From Ignavibacteria bacterium (GTDB lineage Bacteria > Bacteroidota > Ignavibacteria > Ch128b), in NCBI GenBank assembly GCA_016873845.1, contig VGVX01000019.1, forward strand, positions 1 through 37,737: DNA of 37,737 bases. The letters are read 5' to 3'. Positions 8,093 through 18,408 of this stretch are shown here, in pieces. Within the stretch, counting starts at the first letter, position 1. Every line of letters begins with the position of its first letter. The translations under genes and the position numbers were made by a program. The notes beneath the pieces are model-generated. The model searched no databases, was not told the DNA's origin, and worked only from the letters and a program-made list of their open reading frames with translations.

Positions 8093-8822
8093 CGAGAAAC
8101 CATATTATTTTATTTCTGATCTTCATTTTGGTTTTCGTTCATATGCCGAAGAACGAGAGCAAATTAGGTTTTTTGAAAATGTTTGTGATGAGATCATTCG
8201 AGTTAGAGGTTATTTAGTAATTCTTGGGGACCTTTTCGATTACTGGTTCGAATATAAAACCGTTGTTCAAAAAAATTTTCATCGTATTTTAACGAAAATT
8301 GAAGATATTTCAGATGCGGGACTGAAAATATTCTATTTATCTGGCAATCATGATTTTGCTCACTTGGGCTATTTCAAAAATTCATTTGGTATTGAATTAT
8401 CGGAGCAGTCAATAACCTTCGAGTTAAGAAAGAAAAAATTTTTTTTAGCTCATGGTGACGGCTTAGTAAAAAATGACTTCGGATATCTTTTACTAAAATC
8501 AATTTTTAGAAATAAAATGCTGCAAAAATTGTATTCAAAAATTCATCCCTCAATTGGCGTGAAATTGGCAAGTGCATTCTCAAGAAAGTCACGTCACTAT
8601 ACCGATGGGAAAAATTATGGAACTATTGATGGTTTATCTGAGTTTGCCAAACAAAAAATTGAGGAAGGTTTTAATTTTGTAGTGCTCGGACATTCTCACG
8701 AACGAAAATTCGAACGGTACAATGACGGCTACTATATCAACTTGGGTACATGGCTTAAGCAGCCATGTTATGGACTGTATTCAAATGGAGAATTTAAAAT
8801 AATCGATAAAGAGAATGGCTAA
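8085..8822 (+). CDS. lpxH: UDP-2,3-diacylglucosamine pyrophosphohydrolase
   Basis: Hydrolyses UDP-2,3-diacylglucosamine to lipid X and UMP, the fourth step of lipid A synthesis, at the inner-membrane surface. The calcineurin-like metal-binding motifs are complete in 245 residues: SDLHFG (D12, H14), LGDLFDYW (D49), SGNHD (N88, H89), AHGDG (H123) and GHSHE (H202, H204). The start is GTG at 8085, preceded by AGGAAG, inside the end of the peptidase gene. Its own end overlaps the next start by eight bases. A gene of this kind shows that the organism has a lipid A outer membrane. Confidence 0.93.
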   Translation: MTDEKPYYFISDLHFGFRSYAEEREQIRFFENVCDEIIRVRGYLVILGDLFDYWFEYKTVVQKNFHRILTKIEDISDAGLKIFYLSGNHDFAHLGYFKNSFGIELSEQSITFELRKKKFFLAHGDGLVKNDFGYLLLKSIFRNKMLQKLYSKIHPSIGVKLASAFSRKSRHYTDGKNYGTIDGLSEFAKQKIEEGFNFVVLGHSHERKFERYNDGYYINLGTWLKQPCYGLYSNGEFKIIDKENG

Positions 8823-11124
8823 GAAAAATTTTTCAAGAGAAGAACTTCAAAAATATTTCACTGATCCAAAATACCGTAAAAATAATTCGAAGGGTTTTAT
8901 TAGTCGTCATAAAAAGTTTTTTATTTTCAGCGGAGTTGTGATCCTAATTTTATTTATTGCTTTATCTGTATATGTTTTCATGGGTTTACCTTCATTTGAA
9001 GAACTTGAAAATCCGCGTCCATCATTGGCATCGAATGTTTACTCGTATGATGGGCAATTGCTTGGACAATTTTTTATTCAAAATAGAATTGAAACTCATA
9101 TCGATTCACTTCCCAAACATTTAGTAAATGCATTAATCGCAACTGAGGACCGTAAATTTTATTCGCATTGGGGAGTTGACTTAGATAGGTTTGTTAAAGC
9201 TATTGTAAAAAATATCATAACTCTTTCTAAAAAAAGCGGTGGTGCAAGTACAATTACACAACAGTTAGCCAGAAACTTATATCAACTGGTTGAGCGAGAA
9301 GAAAATCTGCTCGATATCGCTTTGCGAAAAGTAAGAGAGTGGATTACAGCTGTTCAAATCGAAAAAACTTATACTAAAGATGAAATCCTAGTAATGTATT
9401 TTAATATCGCCTATTTTGGAAGGGGGAGTTACGGTATTGAATCAGCTGCCAGAAATTTCTTTGGAAAGCCTGCGAGCAAGCTTAATCTGCAAGAATCTGC
9501 ACTGCTTGTTGCAATGCTGCGAAATCCTTGGTATTACGATCCAATCAGAAATCCAGAAAATTCATACTCACGAAGAAATCTGATTTTAAGAATCATGAAT
9601 GAACAAGGATTCACAACTGAGGATAAGTACCAAGCTGCAATATCGGATAACATTCGTTTAATGAAAACTTCTGAGTTCACAAAATCAGCAGCTCCTCACT
9701 TCTTGGAGTATGTACGGCAGCAGTTGATTCAAAAAGCTGAAAAATATGAAGTTGATATCTATCGTGATGGTTTAAATATTTTTACAACCATAGATTTCAA
9801 TATGCAAAAGCATGCTAACGAAGCAGTTGCTGAGCATTTAAAAGAATATCAACCATTATTCGATAAAAGCTGGACGTGGAATAATAAATCTGATCTTATT
9901 AAATCAATTCTTGAGAAGGGGATAAAAAACCATCCAAGTTATCTTTCGGCTTCAAATGAGAATGAAAAACAAAATATTGCTTCACGACTAAGGACAGATC
10001 AAAGATTTATTGACTCACTAAAAAAAGTTGCGCAGACTATAGAAGCCGGCTTCATTGCAATCGAGCCGCGCACAGGGCACATACGTGCGATGGTAGGCGG
10101 AGCAAATCATGATTTCATGTATGGATTAAATCACACAACTCAAATTAAACGGCAGCCAGGTTCGGCATTTAAGCCAATAATTTACACTGTGGCGATTGAT
10201 AATGGTTATCCGCTTGCAACTGAAGTCTTAAATGAACCGATCACACTCGAAATTGGCAATCAAACTTATTCTCCAAGAAATTCGAATGATGAGTATGGCG
10301 GATATTTGAGTTTTCGAAAAGGTCTTGCAGGTTCAGTAAATATGATCTCTGTCAGACTAATTAGTGAAGGAATGGCTCCATTGCATGATATTCCAGTATA
10401 CTCGAAGAGATTAGGAATAAAAAATACTATTCAGCCATTTTATTCAATTGCGCTCGGAACTTCGGAGGTTACTCCACTTGAATTAACTACGGCGTACTCT
10501 ACGATCGCGAACAAAGGAGTTTTCATCGAGCCAATTGGGATATTAAAGGTTGAAGACAGAAATGGATTATTACTTGAAGATTTTAGAACATACGCACATG
10601 AAGCTCTCTCACAAGAAACTGCCTACTTAGTAACAGATTTGATGCAGGGTGTAGTGGATGGCGGTACTGCACAAGGTGTAAGAAGATTTTTCCATCTTCC
10701 TGCAGCTGGCAAAACTGGAACTACTCAAGATTTCGCTGATGCATGGTTTGTTGGCTTTACACCAAGCCTATGTGCTGGAGTTTGGGTTGGATTTGATGAT
10801 CAGCGTGTAAAATTCACCGGTTGGTATGGACAAGGTGCAAAAGCTGCAGCTCCAATTTGGGGCAGGTTCATGCAGAAGGTTTATGATGATAAAAGAATTG
10901 GTTTAATTCCGGAATATTTCGATCAACCTGAAAATATTACCACCGTAACATTTTGTGAAAAATCATTACAGCAAGGGATCCCGAAACTCGCAAATGAAAA
11001 CTGTCCAGTAAAAATAACGGATGTTGTAAATTCTAAATTCAATCCGGAAATGTGTGATATTCATACAACCGGCGGATTCACACCGTTGAATGTAGACACT
11101 ACATCTATTAAAATTGATTGGTAA
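8815..11124 (+). CDS. mrcA: Class A penicillin-binding protein (PBP1A family)
   Basis: A bifunctional peptidoglycan glycosyltransferase and DD-transpeptidase in the inner membrane. In 769 residues it shows a cytoplasmic tail, a transmembrane segment at about 35-56, a GT51 domain with IATEDRKFYSHWG (E111) and GGASTITQQLARNLY, and a transpeptidase domain with SAFK (S450, K453), an SVN motif and KTGTT (K633). The C-terminal region keeps three cysteines (FCEKS, ENCPVK, EMCD) in a short tail; their role is unknown. It is third in the peptidase-lpxH-mrcA group, whose overlaps imply joint translation. Confidence 0.94.
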   Translation: MAKKNFSREELQKYFTDPKYRKNNSKGFISRHKKFFIFSGVVILILFIALSVYVFMGLPSFEELENPRPSLASNVYSYDGQLLGQFFIQNRIETHIDSLPKHLVNALIATEDRKFYSHWGVDLDRFVKAIVKNIITLSKKSGGASTITQQLARNLYQLVEREENLLDIALRKVREWITAVQIEKTYTKDEILVMYFNIAYFGRGSYGIESAARNFFGKPASKLNLQESALLVAMLRNPWYYDPIRNPENSYSRRNLILRIMNEQGFTTEDKYQAAISDNIRLMKTSEFTKSAAPHFLEYVRQQLIQKAEKYEVDIYRDGLNIFTTIDFNMQKHANEAVAEHLKEYQPLFDKSWTWNNKSDLIKSILEKGIKNHPSYLSASNENEKQNIASRLRTDQRFIDSLKKVAQTIEAGFIAIEPRTGHIRAMVGGANHDFMYGLNHTTQIKRQPGSAFKPIIYTVAIDNGYPLATEVLNEPITLEIGNQTYSPRNSNDEYGGYLSFRKGLAGSVNMISVRLISEGMAPLHDIPVYSKRLGIKNTIQPFYSIALGTSEVTPLELTTAYSTIANKGVFIEPIGILKVEDRNGLLLEDFRTYAHEALSQETAYLVTDLMQGVVDGGTAQGVRRFFHLPAAGKTGTTQDFADAWFVGFTPSLCAGVWVGFDDQRVKFTGWYGQGAKAAAPIWGRFMQKVYDDKRIGLIPEYFDQPENITTVTFCEKSLQQGIPKLANENCPVKITDVVNSKFNPEMCDIHTTGGFTPLNVDTTSIKIDW

Positions 11125-11193
11125 AATATTAATTCATCGCTTTGCGTTAGCTGAAAGTCAAATTAGTTAGTTAATAATCATAAATTCTGTTCG

Positions 11194-11223
11194 TAAATCG
11201 TAATTTGAAATTTATTATCTTTG
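11194..11223 (+). promoter_or_regulatory. Bacteroidota-type promoter for tRNA-Leu
   Basis: TATCTTTG at 11216-11223 matches the TAnnTTTG -7 consensus of Bacteroidota primary sigma factors, and a TTCG lies about 21 bases upstream where TTTG is expected. The tRNA begins 23 bases downstream, leaving room for a short leader. Confidence 0.5.
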
Positions 11224-11246
11224 CACAGGATCTATTCAAAATATTT

Positions 11247-11330
11247 GCCGAAGTGGTGAAACTGGCAGACACGCTACGTTCAGGGCGTAGTGAGCATTCG
11301 CTCGTAGGGGTTCAAATCCCCTCTTCGGCA
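11247..11330 (+). tRNA. tRNA-Leu (anticodon CAG)
   Basis: A class II tRNA of 84 bases. Acceptor GCCGAAG pairs with CTTCGGC; anticodon stem CTACG/CGTAG encloses loop TTCAGGG with anticodon CAG; the long variable arm is TGAGCATTCGCTCGT; the T-arm is GGGG-TTCAAAT-CCCC. The discriminator is A11330, as leucine tRNA requires. The following bases are CAA, so CCA is not encoded. It reads CTG codons. It lies 31 bases before hpnC and may share its transcript. Confidence 0.96.
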
Positions 11331-11361
11331 CAAAAGCCTCACATAGTTTTTCCTGAATAAA

Positions 11362-12207
11362 ATGGCTTTCGATTTGAAATATTCTTATGACTATTGTAAA
11401 AAAATTGCCGTCAGTCATTATGAAAATTTTCCTGTTGCTTCTCTGTTAATACCTTCTGAAAAAAGAAAATATATTTTTGCTGTATATGCATTTGCTAGAA
11501 TTGCAGATGATATCGCTGATGAGGGTAGTGAGTTGTTCGAAAAAAGAATTGCTGAATTAACTTTATATAAGAATGATTTCATTCAGAGATCGAATGTGGA
11601 AAATTATCTTCACTTCCCGGCAGTATACGACACAATCGAGAAATACAATCTGAGTGAAATCCTCTTCACAAACTTAATTGAAGCCTTTATTCAGGATAAT
11701 GAAAAATTTGAATACCAAAATTTCGCAGAGGTACTCGAATATTGTAAAAAATCTGCGAATCCAGTTGGTCGAATTGTCCTGCAGATTTTTGATCATCATG
11801 ATCAAGAAATGTTTCGATTGTCTGATTTGATTTGCACGGCTCTGCAATTGACAAATTTCTGGCAGGATCTTTCTATTGATTTAAGGAAAGGACGATGCTA
11901 TTTACCTCAAGATGAGATGCAACAAAATCAAATCACTTTTAATGAATTGAAAAATACTGACTTATCTCCGGCATTGAAAGAATTACTAAAAATTCAGATA
12001 GACCGAACCGGTGAAATGTTTGATGAAGGGCAGAAACTTATTTTGCATCTTAAAGGTTTATTGAAATTAGAGATAAAGTTGACTATTCTTGGTGGTAAAA
12101 GTATTCTTAGAAAAATAAAAAAATTAGATTACAATATCTTGCTGCGACGTCCAAAACTAAATATTCTAAATAAAATATTTCTTTTTATAAAAATGCTTTT
12201 TGTTTAA
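11362..12207 (+). CDS. hpnC: Hydroxysqualene synthase (HpnC, squalene/phytoene synthase family)
   Basis: In the bacterial three-enzyme squalene route, HpnC turns presqualene diphosphate into hydroxysqualene. This 281-residue protein starts with the HpnC-like block HYENFPVASLLIP. It has the two aspartate motifs of the trans-isoprenyl synthase fold: DDIAD at residues 49-53 and QDLSID (D169, D173) followed by KGRCYLPQDE. The ATG at 11362 has no good ribosome binding site but gives the expected N-terminus. It is first of three tightly packed genes, with six bases before hpnD. The assignment of HpnC versus HpnD rests on the N-terminal block and gene order. Confidence 0.88.
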   Translation: MAFDLKYSYDYCKKIAVSHYENFPVASLLIPSEKRKYIFAVYAFARIADDIADEGSELFEKRIAELTLYKNDFIQRSNVENYLHFPAVYDTIEKYNLSEILFTNLIEAFIQDNEKFEYQNFAEVLEYCKKSANPVGRIVLQIFDHHDQEMFRLSDLICTALQLTNFWQDLSIDLRKGRCYLPQDEMQQNQITFNELKNTDLSPALKELLKIQIDRTGEMFDEGQKLILHLKGLLKLEIKLTILGGKSILRKIKKLDYNILLRRPKLNILNKIFLFIKMLFV

Positions 12208-12213
12208 TACTAA

Positions 12214-13089
12214 ATGAACCAGAACTCAGAAAAAAATAGTTCATTGCTTAAAGAAATCGAAATAATTTGTCAGCGAAAAAGCAACAGCAATTTTTATTAT
12301 ACATTTCTACTTCTTCCTAAGATAAAGAGGGATGCACTTATTACTGTTTATAAATTTTGCCGTGTAACAGATGATATTGTTGACCTTGATGGAAGCGACA
12401 ATAGACACAAATCTGAGCTATTGAATTACTGGAGATCCGAATTGGAAAAATCTATTGTATCAAAATCCGATGTAGAAATTCTCAATGAAGTTGCCTCAGT
12501 CATAAAAAAGTTTAATATACCCATAGCTCATTTTGAGGAATTAATTGGTAGTGTAGAAAAGGATATTGAACCGATACGTTTTCAAACTTTTGATGAACTT
12601 TACAGTTATTGTTATGGTGTGGCATCAACTGTTGGACTGATCTCCATTGAAATCTTTGGATACAAGGAAGAAAAGACGCGAGCTTTTGCTATAAATCTTG
12701 GAATAGCAATGCAATTAACAAACATACTTCGGGACTTGAAAAGCGATTCAGAAATTGGCAGATTTTATCTACCAAAAGATGAGCTTCTGCAGTTCAATTA
12801 TTCTCATGAGAAATTGTTGAAAAAAACTTGTGATGATAGTTTCAATAAGCTGATCGATCATCAAGTGAAAAGGGCAGAGAAATACTACATATCGGCTGGT
12901 GAATATTTAAAGACAACTGATCGGAAAAACTTATTTAGTGCAAGGGCAATGGGATTGATCTATCTAAAACTGTTGAAGAAAATAAAAAAGAATAAGTGTC
13001 AAGTATTGAAAACCAAGATTAAAATATCCCACATGCAAAAAATATTTCTGACTCTTGCAGTGTGGATTAAGTATAAAGTTGTTTACTAA
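12214..13089 (+). CDS. hpnD: Presqualene diphosphate synthase (HpnD, squalene/phytoene synthase family)
   Basis: HpnD condenses two farnesyl diphosphates to presqualene diphosphate. The 291-residue protein has the opening block NFYYTFLLLPKIKRDALITV, an aspartate motif DDIVD (53-57), SVEKDIEPIRF, and a second motif NILRDLKSD followed by GRFYLPKDEL. These features match the phytoene/squalene synthase family, and HpnD is favoured over phytoene synthase because HpnC and HpnE flank it. The stop overlaps the hpnE start by one base (TAATG), indicating coupled translation. It is a paralogue of the preceding gene. Confidence 0.88.
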   Translation: MNQNSEKNSSLLKEIEIICQRKSNSNFYYTFLLLPKIKRDALITVYKFCRVTDDIVDLDGSDNRHKSELLNYWRSELEKSIVSKSDVEILNEVASVIKKFNIPIAHFEELIGSVEKDIEPIRFQTFDELYSYCYGVASTVGLISIEIFGYKEEKTRAFAINLGIAMQLTNILRDLKSDSEIGRFYLPKDELLQFNYSHEKLLKKTCDDSFNKLIDHQVKRAEKYYISAGEYLKTTDRKNLFSARAMGLIYLKLLKKIKKNKCQVLKTKIKISHMQKIFLTLAVWIKYKVVY

Positions 13090-14387
13090 TGAAAAGTGTT
13101 TGCGTAATTGGTGGCGGTATCGCTGGACTTTCAGCGGCGGTATTTTTAGCAGAAGAAAATTTTAATGTAACACTTTTTGAGAAAAGGCAATCTCTCGGAG
13201 GGAGACTTTGTTCATATTTCGACAGAACATTGAATTGTTATTTTGATAACGGGCAGCACTTGTTGATTGGAGCATACGACTCTACTTTTTTGTTTCTGGA
13301 CATAATCGGAGCTAAAGAGAATTTCAAATTTCAATCCAGGCTTCGAATACCTTTCCTTTTATCAAACGGAAATGAGACTCTTTTTCAATTACCTAAACAA
13401 AATAATAAACTGAGTGCAGCTTTATCCTTCTTGAATTTAAAAACTCTCTCCATCTTGGATCGCTTCAAGATCATCAGTATGTTATATAAGTTGCAAAGAA
13501 TTGATTCCGATGAGTATCTCGAAAAAAGTGTCGTAGATTTTTTAACCGAAAATAATCAATCAAAAGTTTCGCAAGAAAGATTTTGGAATATAATTGCAAT
13601 TTCAACTCTTAATTGCTCACCTTGTGATGCTTCGGCAAAAATGTTTATCGATGTACTTAAGGTAATATTTCTTACGGGGACACAAAAATCGATTTTGGTC
13701 ATTCCCAAAATTGATCTATCAAATTCGTATGTCACCCGCTGTATTGAATATTTTAATAAAAAGAAATGTACAATCAATATTGGAGAAGGAATAGAAAAAA
13801 TTAATCTTTCTGAAAATTCAATTAGCTCGATTCTTACTAGTCAGAAACGTAAGTTAGAATATGATTACTACATTCTTGCAGTAGACTGGGAGAACTGCGA
13901 TGAAATACTAACTCAATCGTATGGGAGTAATCATAAGTTCAATTTACGCCGTAGTCCAATTTTATCTGTTCATTTGTGGACTGACAGAAGTTTTATGAAG
14001 GAAGAATTTTATTCTTTAGTTGGGTCACCAATTCAGTGGGTTTTTAGGAAAAATGGATTTGTTTCGATTGTAGTCAGCAATCCAGGCAAACTGATAGAAT
14101 TGTCGAAAGAAGAAATTGTTGAATTGTGTGACCAAGAATTAAAAAAATATTTTCGTTGTTATGGAAATGCTCGAATAGTTGATTTCAGAATAGTCAAAGA
14201 AAAAAAAGCTACGTTCATTCCAGATGCGAATTCATTTAGAATTCGACCAACTCAAGAGACTAATATTAAAAATTTATTCCTTTCAGGCGATTGGACAATG
14301 ACAAGTTTACCGTCAACTATTGAAAGTGCTGCCCTAAGTTCAAAAAAATGTGCTGAGATAATTTGTAACCGTGAAAAGGCAATCTAA
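13089..14387 (+). CDS. hpnE: Hydroxysqualene dehydroxylase (HpnE, FAD-dependent amine oxidase fold)
   Basis: HpnE uses reduced flavin to remove the hydroxyl of hydroxysqualene, giving squalene. The 432-residue protein has the N-terminal dinucleotide-binding motif GGGIAGLSAA (from residue 8) followed by FEKRQSLGGRL, and a C-terminal FAD-contacting block LFLSGDWTMTSLPSTIESA. It is homologous to phytoene desaturases, but its place after hpnC and hpnD makes squalene formation far more likely. No squalene-hopene cyclase or carotenoid gene follows; the next gene is convergent, only 14 bases away, with no obvious terminator between. Confidence 0.88.
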   Translation: MKSVCVIGGGIAGLSAAVFLAEENFNVTLFEKRQSLGGRLCSYFDRTLNCYFDNGQHLLIGAYDSTFLFLDIIGAKENFKFQSRLRIPFLLSNGNETLFQLPKQNNKLSAALSFLNLKTLSILDRFKIISMLYKLQRIDSDEYLEKSVVDFLTENNQSKVSQERFWNIIAISTLNCSPCDASAKMFIDVLKVIFLTGTQKSILVIPKIDLSNSYVTRCIEYFNKKKCTINIGEGIEKINLSENSISSILTSQKRKLEYDYYILAVDWENCDEILTQSYGSNHKFNLRRSPILSVHLWTDRSFMKEEFYSLVGSPIQWVFRKNGFVSIVVSNPGKLIELSKEEIVELCDQELKKYFRCYGNARIVDFRIVKEKKATFIPDANSFRIRPTQETNIKNLFLSGDWTMTSLPSTIESAALSSKKCAEIICNREKAI

Positions 14388-14401
14388 CTACATCTGCGTC
14401 A

Positions 14402-15265
14402 TTAATTGTTTTGCTGCTTCATAAAGTTATATACTAATTCCGAGATTTTGCCGATCACTTCATCGCCCAATTCCTGTTGAGGTAAGTCTTTGGTCATCAC
14501 AACAAGTATGTATTCAAAATCCTTGAAGTAAAATATTCCCATCTCACAGCGCACACCAGGAATCCCGCCTCCTTTACCTGCAATCTTAAAATCTTCTTTA
14601 ATATTTTTTGTTAGGGGAGAACTTTTTGAAACAGACAGTACGTCAATCATTCTCTTACAACTTTCCTCTGAAATTAAATTTCTTTCATAAATCTTTTTGA
14701 GGAGCGTTAGCTTATCTCTAGGTGTTGAAATATTATCAAGTCCTTTGGCTCGAGCTTCAAAGTCCATCATTATTCTTTGCAATTTCGTATTTGTTAATCC
14801 TAAATCTATAATAAATTTATTGATGTTATCCATTCCAAGTTCCTTGATGAGAATATTAGTAGCAGTATTATCACTTTGCTGTATCATTAAAAGTGCGAGA
14901 TTGTAATAACTAAGTTTCAAATCTGTATAATCAAAAAATTGTAAAATTCCGCTTCCATCTACTTTGATTCCAATCCTGACTTGGTCAGTGAGCTTAAAGT
15001 TGTTTTTAGCAGTTTGATTGAATAACTCTGCAAGGATTTCAATCTTGATTGCACTTGCAGTCGGAAACGGTAAATCCGGATTATGGAAATACCCATTGTT
15101 GCTTTTTAGATCAAAAAATGCTATTCCAATGGAGAAATTGTGCATTCTTACAATGGAATCAAGGTTTTTAACTAGATTTGAGTAGCTGATCGAAGAATCC
15201 GGTTGGCCTGTAATAGGCAAATTCAATCCTACAATTAATATAATCAAAATCTTCATTCTATTCAT
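14402..15265 (-). CDS. Class A beta-lactamase-like serine hydrolase, exported
   Basis: A 287-residue protein of the class A beta-lactamase / beta-lactamase-like superfamily with an N-terminal signal peptide (about residues 1-20). The catalytic SxxK is TASAIKI with S71 and K74, and SDN is present at 131-133, both spaced as in class A enzymes. The E166 region reads MMDFEARAKGLDN, which does not keep the usual ExxLN. The KTG position appears as KGG (K231). The fold is clear but hydrolysis of beta-lactams is uncertain; it may be a peptidase, a PBP-like protein or a low-activity lactamase. It stands alone between hpnE and the citrate synthase gene, facing away from the latter. Confidence 0.85.
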   Translation of the reverse strand: MNRMKILIILIVGLNLPITGQPDSSISYSNLVKNLDSIVRMHNFSIGIAFFDLKSNNGYFHNPDLPFPTASAIKIEILAELFNQTAKNNFKLTDQVRIGIKVDGSGILQFFDYTDLKLSYYNLALLMIQQSDNTATNILIKELGMDNINKFIIDLGLTNTKLQRIMMDFEARAKGLDNISTPRDKLTLLKKIYERNLISEESCKRMIDVLSVSKSSPLTKNIKEDFKIAGKGGGIPGVRCEMGIFYFKDFEYILVVMTKDLPQQELGDEVIGKISELVYNFMKQQNN

Positions 15266-15392
15266 TTTTTACTCACGCATTTAATTGATAAAAATTCTAT
15301 TATTTAGTAATTTGATGTGCGAACAATGACGATACACATCATAAAATATCAAACCGTTCTATTTAAAACTAACATAAATTTTGGGAGGAATC
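15266..15392. promoter_or_regulatory. Divergent intergenic region before citrate synthase
   Basis: A 127-base space between the lactamase-like gene and citrate synthase. It carries an inverted repeat GATGTG / CACATC at 15314-15319 and 15335-15340, a possible operator. A strong ribosome binding site GGGAGG at 15383-15388 precedes ATG 15393 and decides that start. No clear promoter consensus was found. Confidence 0.35.
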
Positions 15393-16676
15393 ATGCCCGC
15401 GTTAAAAGAAAAACTTGCTGAGCAAATCCCTGCTATACGCGAGGAGATCAAAGCGTTAATTAAAGAGCATGGAAACAAATCAATTTCTGATGTTACTATT
15501 GCTCAAGCTTACGGAGGAATGCGAGGTGTTAAAGCTTTAGTCTGCGACACATCTGCAGTACCACCAGAGACAGGATTATTGATTAGAGGAATTCCTGTTG
15601 GAAAACTTGCTGATCGATTACCGGAAGAAGTTTTATATCTTCTTCTTACAGGCGAGCTGCCTGATGAAGAATCATTAAAACAACTTCAAGCAGATCTTAA
15701 AAAGAGAAGAAAAGTTCCCGATTACGTTTGGAAAGTATTGGCTGCAATGCCAAAAGATTCTCATCCGATGTGTATGTTGAATACAGCCATTCTTTCGATG
15801 GAGAAGGAATCTGTGTTCAGAAAGAAATATGATAATGGATTAAATAAAGACGAGTACTGGATCCCAACTCTTGAAGATACATTAAACATCGTTGCTAGAG
15901 TTCCAATAATTGCTGCCGGAATCTATCGCATGCGTTTTGGAAAAGGAAAAAGGATCCCTTCAAATCCAAAATTAGATATGGGTGCAGACTTCGCACAAAT
16001 GCACGGCTTAAAAGATCCGAACGGAGAATTTGCTAAGCTGATGAGATTATATCTTGTTCTTCACAGCGATCATGAAAGCGGCAACGTAAGTGCTGCAACT
16101 ACTCATACCGTGGCTTCAGCTTTATCGGATTTGTACTATGCACTTTCCGCTGGATTAAATGGATTAGCTGGTCCTTTGCATGGATTAGCAAATCAAGAAT
16201 GCCTAAAGTTTGTTCTCGATTTAAAGAAGCATTTCAAAGGCGTACCAACGGATGAAGATCTGTATAAATTTTCTTGGGATTGGTTAAATACTGGAAAAGT
16301 AATTCCAGGATATGGACATGCTGTATTGCGAGTAACCGATCCGCGTTTTGACTCTTTCTTGAACTTCGGAAAGACTTATTGCTCAAAAGATCCTGTTTTT
16401 CAATTAGTTGAAAAAATATTTAATGTAGTTCCTAAAGTTCTAATGGAACAAGGAAAAGCAAAAGACCCATGGCCAAATGTTGATGCTGGTTCTGGCGCTT
16501 TACTATACTATTATGGCATGAAGGAATTCGATTATTATACTGTACTGTTTAGTGTCTCTCGTGCAATGGGCGTGTGCGCACAAGCCGTAATTGCGCGAGC
16601 CATCGGTTCGCCGATTGTAAGACCCAAATCAGTTACAACTAATTGGATCAAAAAATTTGTAGCTACACCTGCGTAA
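15393..16676 (+). CDS. gltA: Citrate synthase, eukaryotic/mitochondrial type
   Basis: Condenses acetyl-CoA and oxaloacetate to citrate, the entry to the TCA cycle. The 427-residue protein resembles mitochondrial citrate synthase much more than the common bacterial hexameric form. Near-identical blocks include NGLAGPLHGLANQE, PGYGHAVLR, EQGKAKDPWPNVDA and RPKSVTT. Catalytic H263, H309 and D364 have the same spacing (46 and 55 residues) as H274, H320 and D375 of the pig enzyme. An upstream in-frame TTG falls in the ribosome binding site, so ATG 15393, behind GGGAGG, is the start. It is a single-gene unit with its own terminator. Confidence 0.95.
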   Translation: MPALKEKLAEQIPAIREEIKALIKEHGNKSISDVTIAQAYGGMRGVKALVCDTSAVPPETGLLIRGIPVGKLADRLPEEVLYLLLTGELPDEESLKQLQADLKKRRKVPDYVWKVLAAMPKDSHPMCMLNTAILSMEKESVFRKKYDNGLNKDEYWIPTLEDTLNIVARVPIIAAGIYRMRFGKGKRIPSNPKLDMGADFAQMHGLKDPNGEFAKLMRLYLVLHSDHESGNVSAATTHTVASALSDLYYALSAGLNGLAGPLHGLANQECLKFVLDLKKHFKGVPTDEDLYKFSWDWLNTGKVIPGYGHAVLRVTDPRFDSFLNFGKTYCSKDPVFQLVEKIFNVVPKVLMEQGKAKDPWPNVDAGSGALLYYYGMKEFDYYTVLFSVSRAMGVCAQAVIARAIGSPIVRPKSVTTNWIKKFVATPA

Positions 16677-16688
16677 TTGAATGCAACA

Positions 16689-16720
16689 AAGAGGCGATCG
16701 AAAAATCGCCTCTTTTTTTT
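16689..16720 (+). terminator. Rho-independent terminator of citrate synthase
   Basis: Stem GAGGCGAT (16691-16698) with ATCGCCTC (16705-16712), six-base loop CGAAAA, extended by two A-T pairs, followed by eight T. It lies 14 bases after the gltA stop. Confidence 0.95.
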
Positions 16721-16779
16721 ATTTGTTCTTCATTTTATCCTGTATTAAAATTATAAATAGAGAGTTTTGTATCAAATAA

Positions 16780-18407
<1,628 letters not shown>

Positions 18408-18408
<1 letters not shown>

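Noticed and set aside
11236-11418. Open frame on the minus strand across tRNA-Leu
   Set aside because: It is the antisense of tRNA-Leu and of the hpnC start; no protein features.
15381-15392. Upstream TTG start for citrate synthase
   Set aside because: The TTG is part of the ribosome binding site for ATG 15393.
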